Below are positions 35,649 through 38,019 of a stretch of DNA of 38,019 nucleotides, piece by piece. The position numbers and the translations under genes are program-made. Location: assembly GCA_947448625.1 (NCBI GenBank), contig CANFOT010000011.1, positions 1 through 38,019 of the forward strand, read 5' to 3'. The stretch's first letter is position 1. Each line of letters opens with the position of its first letter. The notes below the pieces were generated by a model that made no database searches, had not been told where the DNA came from, and worked only from the letters and a program-made list of their open reading frames with translations. The DNA comes from Burkholderiaceae bacterium. GTDB lineage: Bacteria; Pseudomonadota; Gammaproteobacteria; Burkholderiales; Burkholderiaceae.

Positions 35649-37136
35649 ATGACGAAATTTTCACTAAAGCCTTCTTTATGGGCCTTATTGCTCGCAACCG
35701 GACTGGGCTTTGGCCTTTTTTCTTGTCATACCATTGCCAAAACCAGCAGCATTGATAGCGGTGAGGCTGTATTTGAGGTTTTAGCCTCTGAAATTGCCTT
35801 ACAACGCGGCGAGGCTGGCTTAGCCTATAGCACCTATCTAGATCTCGCTCGCCAACTGGATGATCCCCGCTTAGCGCAACGAGCCATGGAGATTGCGATT
35901 GCAGCTGGCGCACCCGATTTAGCTCTTCAAGCCGCCCAAACTTGGGATGGCATGGCAGGGCCTAAGCAGACCAAACCGAAAGAAGTGCTCATCACTCTCT
36001 TCATCCTGAATCAACGCTGGTCAGATGCGGTCAAGCCCGCCATATCCCTATTGAACCAGCAAACCCCAGTAGAACGTGAAAACACTTTAGTGCAAATTCA
36101 GGCGCTACTAGCTAAAGCAAATGATGAATCAGAAGCCTTAAGAGCATTCTATGAAATCGTTTCGACATTAAAACCAGAACCAAAAGATCCAGGACTGCTC
36201 TATACGTACGCCATGTCTGCCGAAAAGTCCGGACACATCGATGTGATGGAAAAAACTCTGCGCGAAATCTTGCGCAAGAATCCGAATGACGTGAATAGCT
36301 TGAATGCACTTGGTTACTCGCTAGCCGATCGCAATCAAAAATTGCCTGAAGCATTCAAGCTCATTAGCAAAGCGCATCAACTTTCGCCTAAAGATGGTTT
36401 TATTTTGGATAGTCTTGGCTGGGTGAACTTTCGTATGGGCAACAATACTGCCGCACTCGAACAACTACAGCAAGCATTCAATATGAAGCCTGAAGCTGAT
36501 ATTGCCGCACATATTGGTGAAGTCTTATGGGTAATGAACCGCCCAATTGAAGCAGAAGATATGTGGCGTAAAGGGCAGCAATTGGATGCTAATAATCCCA
36601 CCCTGAAAGAAACGATCAAACGCTTAAAACCAGATTGGTCGATTACTGATTCCGCCTTAAAAGGCACGTGGGATGGGCGTTTCGCCGTCAAGGTCATCGG
36701 GCTTACCGAAGGCAAGAGTCAAGGTGGATCAGGTGGATTTACCTTGACTCAAGATGCGCTCACCGATGTTTTGGAAATTCGCAATCCTGTTGGTGGATCG
36801 ATTGCCAAAATCACGATTAAACCTGGTGAAGCAATTCTAGAACGCGATGGTCAATTGACCACTGCAATTGATGCGGACACATTAATTCAAAATGCATTAG
36901 GACTCCCATTACCTGCCCGTGGCTTATCTGACTGGTTGCGGGGACAAACACGTCCTGGTAGCAATGCTAGCGTAGAGCGAGATACCAAAGGCCAAGTTAG
37001 TAAGATCACACAAGATGGCTGGACCTTAAATTACAACTGGGGCAATTCTCAGAATTTAGAAAGGCTTACGATGACTCGCAGTTCTAATATCGGGTCGATT
37101 GATATCCGCTTGGTATTTGATACTCCAAATGAGTGA
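35649..37136 (+). CDS. lolB: TPR protein fused to outer-membrane lipoprotein receptor LolB
   Basis: A 495-residue fusion. N-terminus: signal sequence with a probable lipobox LFSC and acylated C26; the next residue is His, not the Asp that retains lipoproteins in the inner membrane. Residues about 45-325 are helical TPR-like repeats (for example NSLNALGYSLADRNQKLPEA and LDSLGWVNFRMGNNTAALEQ). Residues about 340-493 match LolB, which takes lipoproteins from LolA and inserts them in the outer membrane: WDGRFAVKV, IRNPVGGSIAKITI, LGLPLPARGLSDWLRG, then DGWTLNYN. NPVGGS aligns with E. coli NPLGS, so V381 replaces the exposed, functionally important Leu68 by another hydrophobic residue. In relatives I know these are two adjacent genes before ispE. 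The ATG follows TAGAAT by 6 nt; an in-frame GTG at 35643 is less likely. Confidence 0.88.
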   Translation: MTKFSLKPSLWALLLATGLGFGLFSCHTIAKTSSIDSGEAVFEVLASEIALQRGEAGLAYSTYLDLARQLDDPRLAQRAMEIAIAAGAPDLALQAAQTWDGMAGPKQTKPKEVLITLFILNQRWSDAVKPAISLLNQQTPVERENTLVQIQALLAKANDESEALRAFYEIVSTLKPEPKDPGLLYTYAMSAEKSGHIDVMEKTLREILRKNPNDVNSLNALGYSLADRNQKLPEAFKLISKAHQLSPKDGFILDSLGWVNFRMGNNTAALEQLQQAFNMKPEADIAAHIGEVLWVMNRPIEAEDMWRKGQQLDANNPTLKETIKRLKPDWSITDSALKGTWDGRFAVKVIGLTEGKSQGGSGGFTLTQDALTDVLEIRNPVGGSIAKITIKPGEAILERDGQLTTAIDADTLIQNALGLPLPARGLSDWLRGQTRPGSNASVERDTKGQVSKITQDGWTLNYNWGNSQNLERLTMTRSSNIGSIDIRLVFDTPNE

Positions 37137-37146
37137 AGTGTGAATC

Positions 37147-38019
37147 ATGAGTAATGCGCTGGAACTCCATTGCCCCGCAAAGCTCAATCTCTTTTTGCAT
37201 ATTATTGGGCGCCGCGAGGATGGCTACCACCTACTGCAATCTGTTTTTCAATTGATAGATTGGTGTGATGTCCTCACACTAAATCCCATTCCAGAACATG
37301 AGATTCGCCGTATCAATCCCATTCCAGGGGTGCCCCCAGAACACGATTTGGTTGTGCGCGCAGCCCAACTCTTAAAAGATTTCTGCAAAACAGATCAAGG
37401 TGTTGAGATTGGTCTAAAGAAAACGATTCCAATGGGAGCGGGTCTGGGAGGGGGGTCTTCAGATGCTGCATCCACCCTAATTGGCCTCAATATGCTTTGG
37501 GATCTACATCTTGATATTTCCACGCTCTGCCAGCTTGGCCTCAAATTGGGGGCAGATGTGCCGTTTTTCATCTTTGGCCAAAATGCCTTTGTTGAGGGGG
37601 TTGGGGAGAAATTACAGCCAATTTCCCTGGAAACTCAAGACTTTGTAGTTATCTTTCCCAATCAAGGAATTGCTACTGCGCAGATTTTTCAAGACCCTCA
37701 ATTGACCCGAGATCACGCTCCGATTACAATAGATCGCTTTCTTGCATCGCCAAGGTCATATCAGTCAAATGATTGCCAGGCAGTAGCGGTGCAGAAATGT
37801 CCTGAAGTGAAGCAAGCATTAGATTGGATTTACAAGACAGTGCCGGGCTCGGCGCCTTGCATGTCCGGCTCTGGAAGTAGCGTATTTGCCGCCTTAGACC
37901 CTAAGACGGACACCGCAAATCTGGAAAATCTTCTGCAAAATCTTCCAAAAGGATGGATAGGTCGAATTGTTCGGGGGCTAAATAAAAATCCCGCTTACAA
38001 TTTGATTTCTTCAGATTGA
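37147..38019 (+). CDS. ispE: 4-diphosphocytidyl-2-C-methyl-D-erythritol kinase
   Basis: GHMP-family kinase of the MEP isoprenoid pathway; it phosphorylates CDP-methylerythritol in the cytosol. The 290 residues include PAKLNLFLHIIGRREDGYH (quoted from residue 10 as PAKLNLFLHI and GRREDGYHLL), the glycine-rich ATP loop IPMGAGLGGGSSDAAS (about 94-109), GADVPFFIFG and the C-terminal MSGSGSSVFA. The reading frame is complete; its TGA is the last codon of the window. It follows the TPR-LolB gene by 10 nt, so the two are co-transcribed, as lolB and ispE commonly are in betaproteobacteria. Confidence 0.97.
   Translation: MSNALELHCPAKLNLFLHIIGRREDGYHLLQSVFQLIDWCDVLTLNPIPEHEIRRINPIPGVPPEHDLVVRAAQLLKDFCKTDQGVEIGLKKTIPMGAGLGGGSSDAASTLIGLNMLWDLHLDISTLCQLGLKLGADVPFFIFGQNAFVEGVGEKLQPISLETQDFVVIFPNQGIATAQIFQDPQLTRDHAPITIDRFLASPRSYQSNDCQAVAVQKCPEVKQALDWIYKTVPGSAPCMSGSGSSVFAALDPKTDTANLENLLQNLPKGWIGRIVRGLNKNPAYNLISSD

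Noticed and set aside
1..38019. tRNA genes, CRISPR arrays, insertion sequences, prophage or defence genes
   Set aside because: None seen by eye on either strand; all long reading frames are core chromosomal genes or one unknown secreted protein.

Overview
The window looks like part of a small, compact betaproteobacterial chromosome (order Burkholderiales). The closest match I can suggest from protein style and gene order is Polynucleobacter; this rests on recognition, not a database search. Support comes from the ubiE–Tim44-like–ubiJ–ubiB ubiquinone cluster, the Kdo/Lpt lipopolysaccharide operon followed by hpf–ptsN–hprK–rapZ, a non-discriminating-type AspRS, the large DUF3683-type FAD/Fe-S dehydrogenase, and moderate base composition. 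Genes are tightly packed. I see no insertion sequence, prophage, CRISPR array, tRNA or rRNA, and no gap over 300 bases lacks a gene.

Layout. 1-240 is the 5' part of the RNase P RNA (minus strand), cut by the window edge. 303-15797 is an unbroken minus-strand run. Reading in transcription order it holds a large FAD/Fe-S oxidoreductase, DUF971, ubiE, a Tim44-like protein, ubiJ, ubiB, DUF502, aspS, nudB, an Atm1-type ABC exporter, glycerate 2-kinase and pyrC. Divergent from it, 15933-19216 carries ilvA, a cytosolic 5'-nucleotidase and queF. 19217-22299 (minus) holds an unknown secreted protein, ssb and an MFS transporter. uvrA (plus) meets a CPA2 cation/proton antiporter (minus) tail to tail. 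27217-33687 (plus) is a long run, kdsD-kdsC-lptC-lptA-lptB-hpf-ptsN-hprK-rapZ, for Kdo synthesis, LPS export and nitrogen-PTS type regulation. mutM and mutY (minus, 8-oxoguanine repair) overlap the end of rapZ. The window ends with a TPR-LolB fusion gene and ispE (plus).

How the genes work together. kdsD/kdsC make Kdo, and lptC/A/B carry finished LPS across the envelope. The LolB domain receives lipoproteins at the outer membrane, including, by family knowledge, the lipoprotein of the LPS translocon. UbiE, UbiJ and UbiB cooperate in ubiquinone synthesis, and the neighbouring FAD/Fe-S dehydrogenase may feed electrons to the quinone pool. UvrA, SSB, MutM and MutY are DNA-repair functions.

Most striking points. 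(1) Seven start codons have a TANNNT box (a -10 like hexamer) ending exactly 6 nt before an ATG, with no Shine-Dalgarno sequence. This geometry would put the transcription start on the A of the ATG, so these genes may make leaderless mRNAs. About 0.5-0.7 such cases would be expected by chance among 33 starts. (2) lolB is fused to an upstream TPR gene. (3) rpoN is missing from its usual place between lptB and hpf. (4) MutY has unusual spacing in its iron-sulfur cysteine loop. (5) Three convergent gene pairs have 0, 0 and -56 bp between them. I found no defence system or other clear new multi-gene machine; the leaderless promoter architecture is the best candidate for something undescribed.
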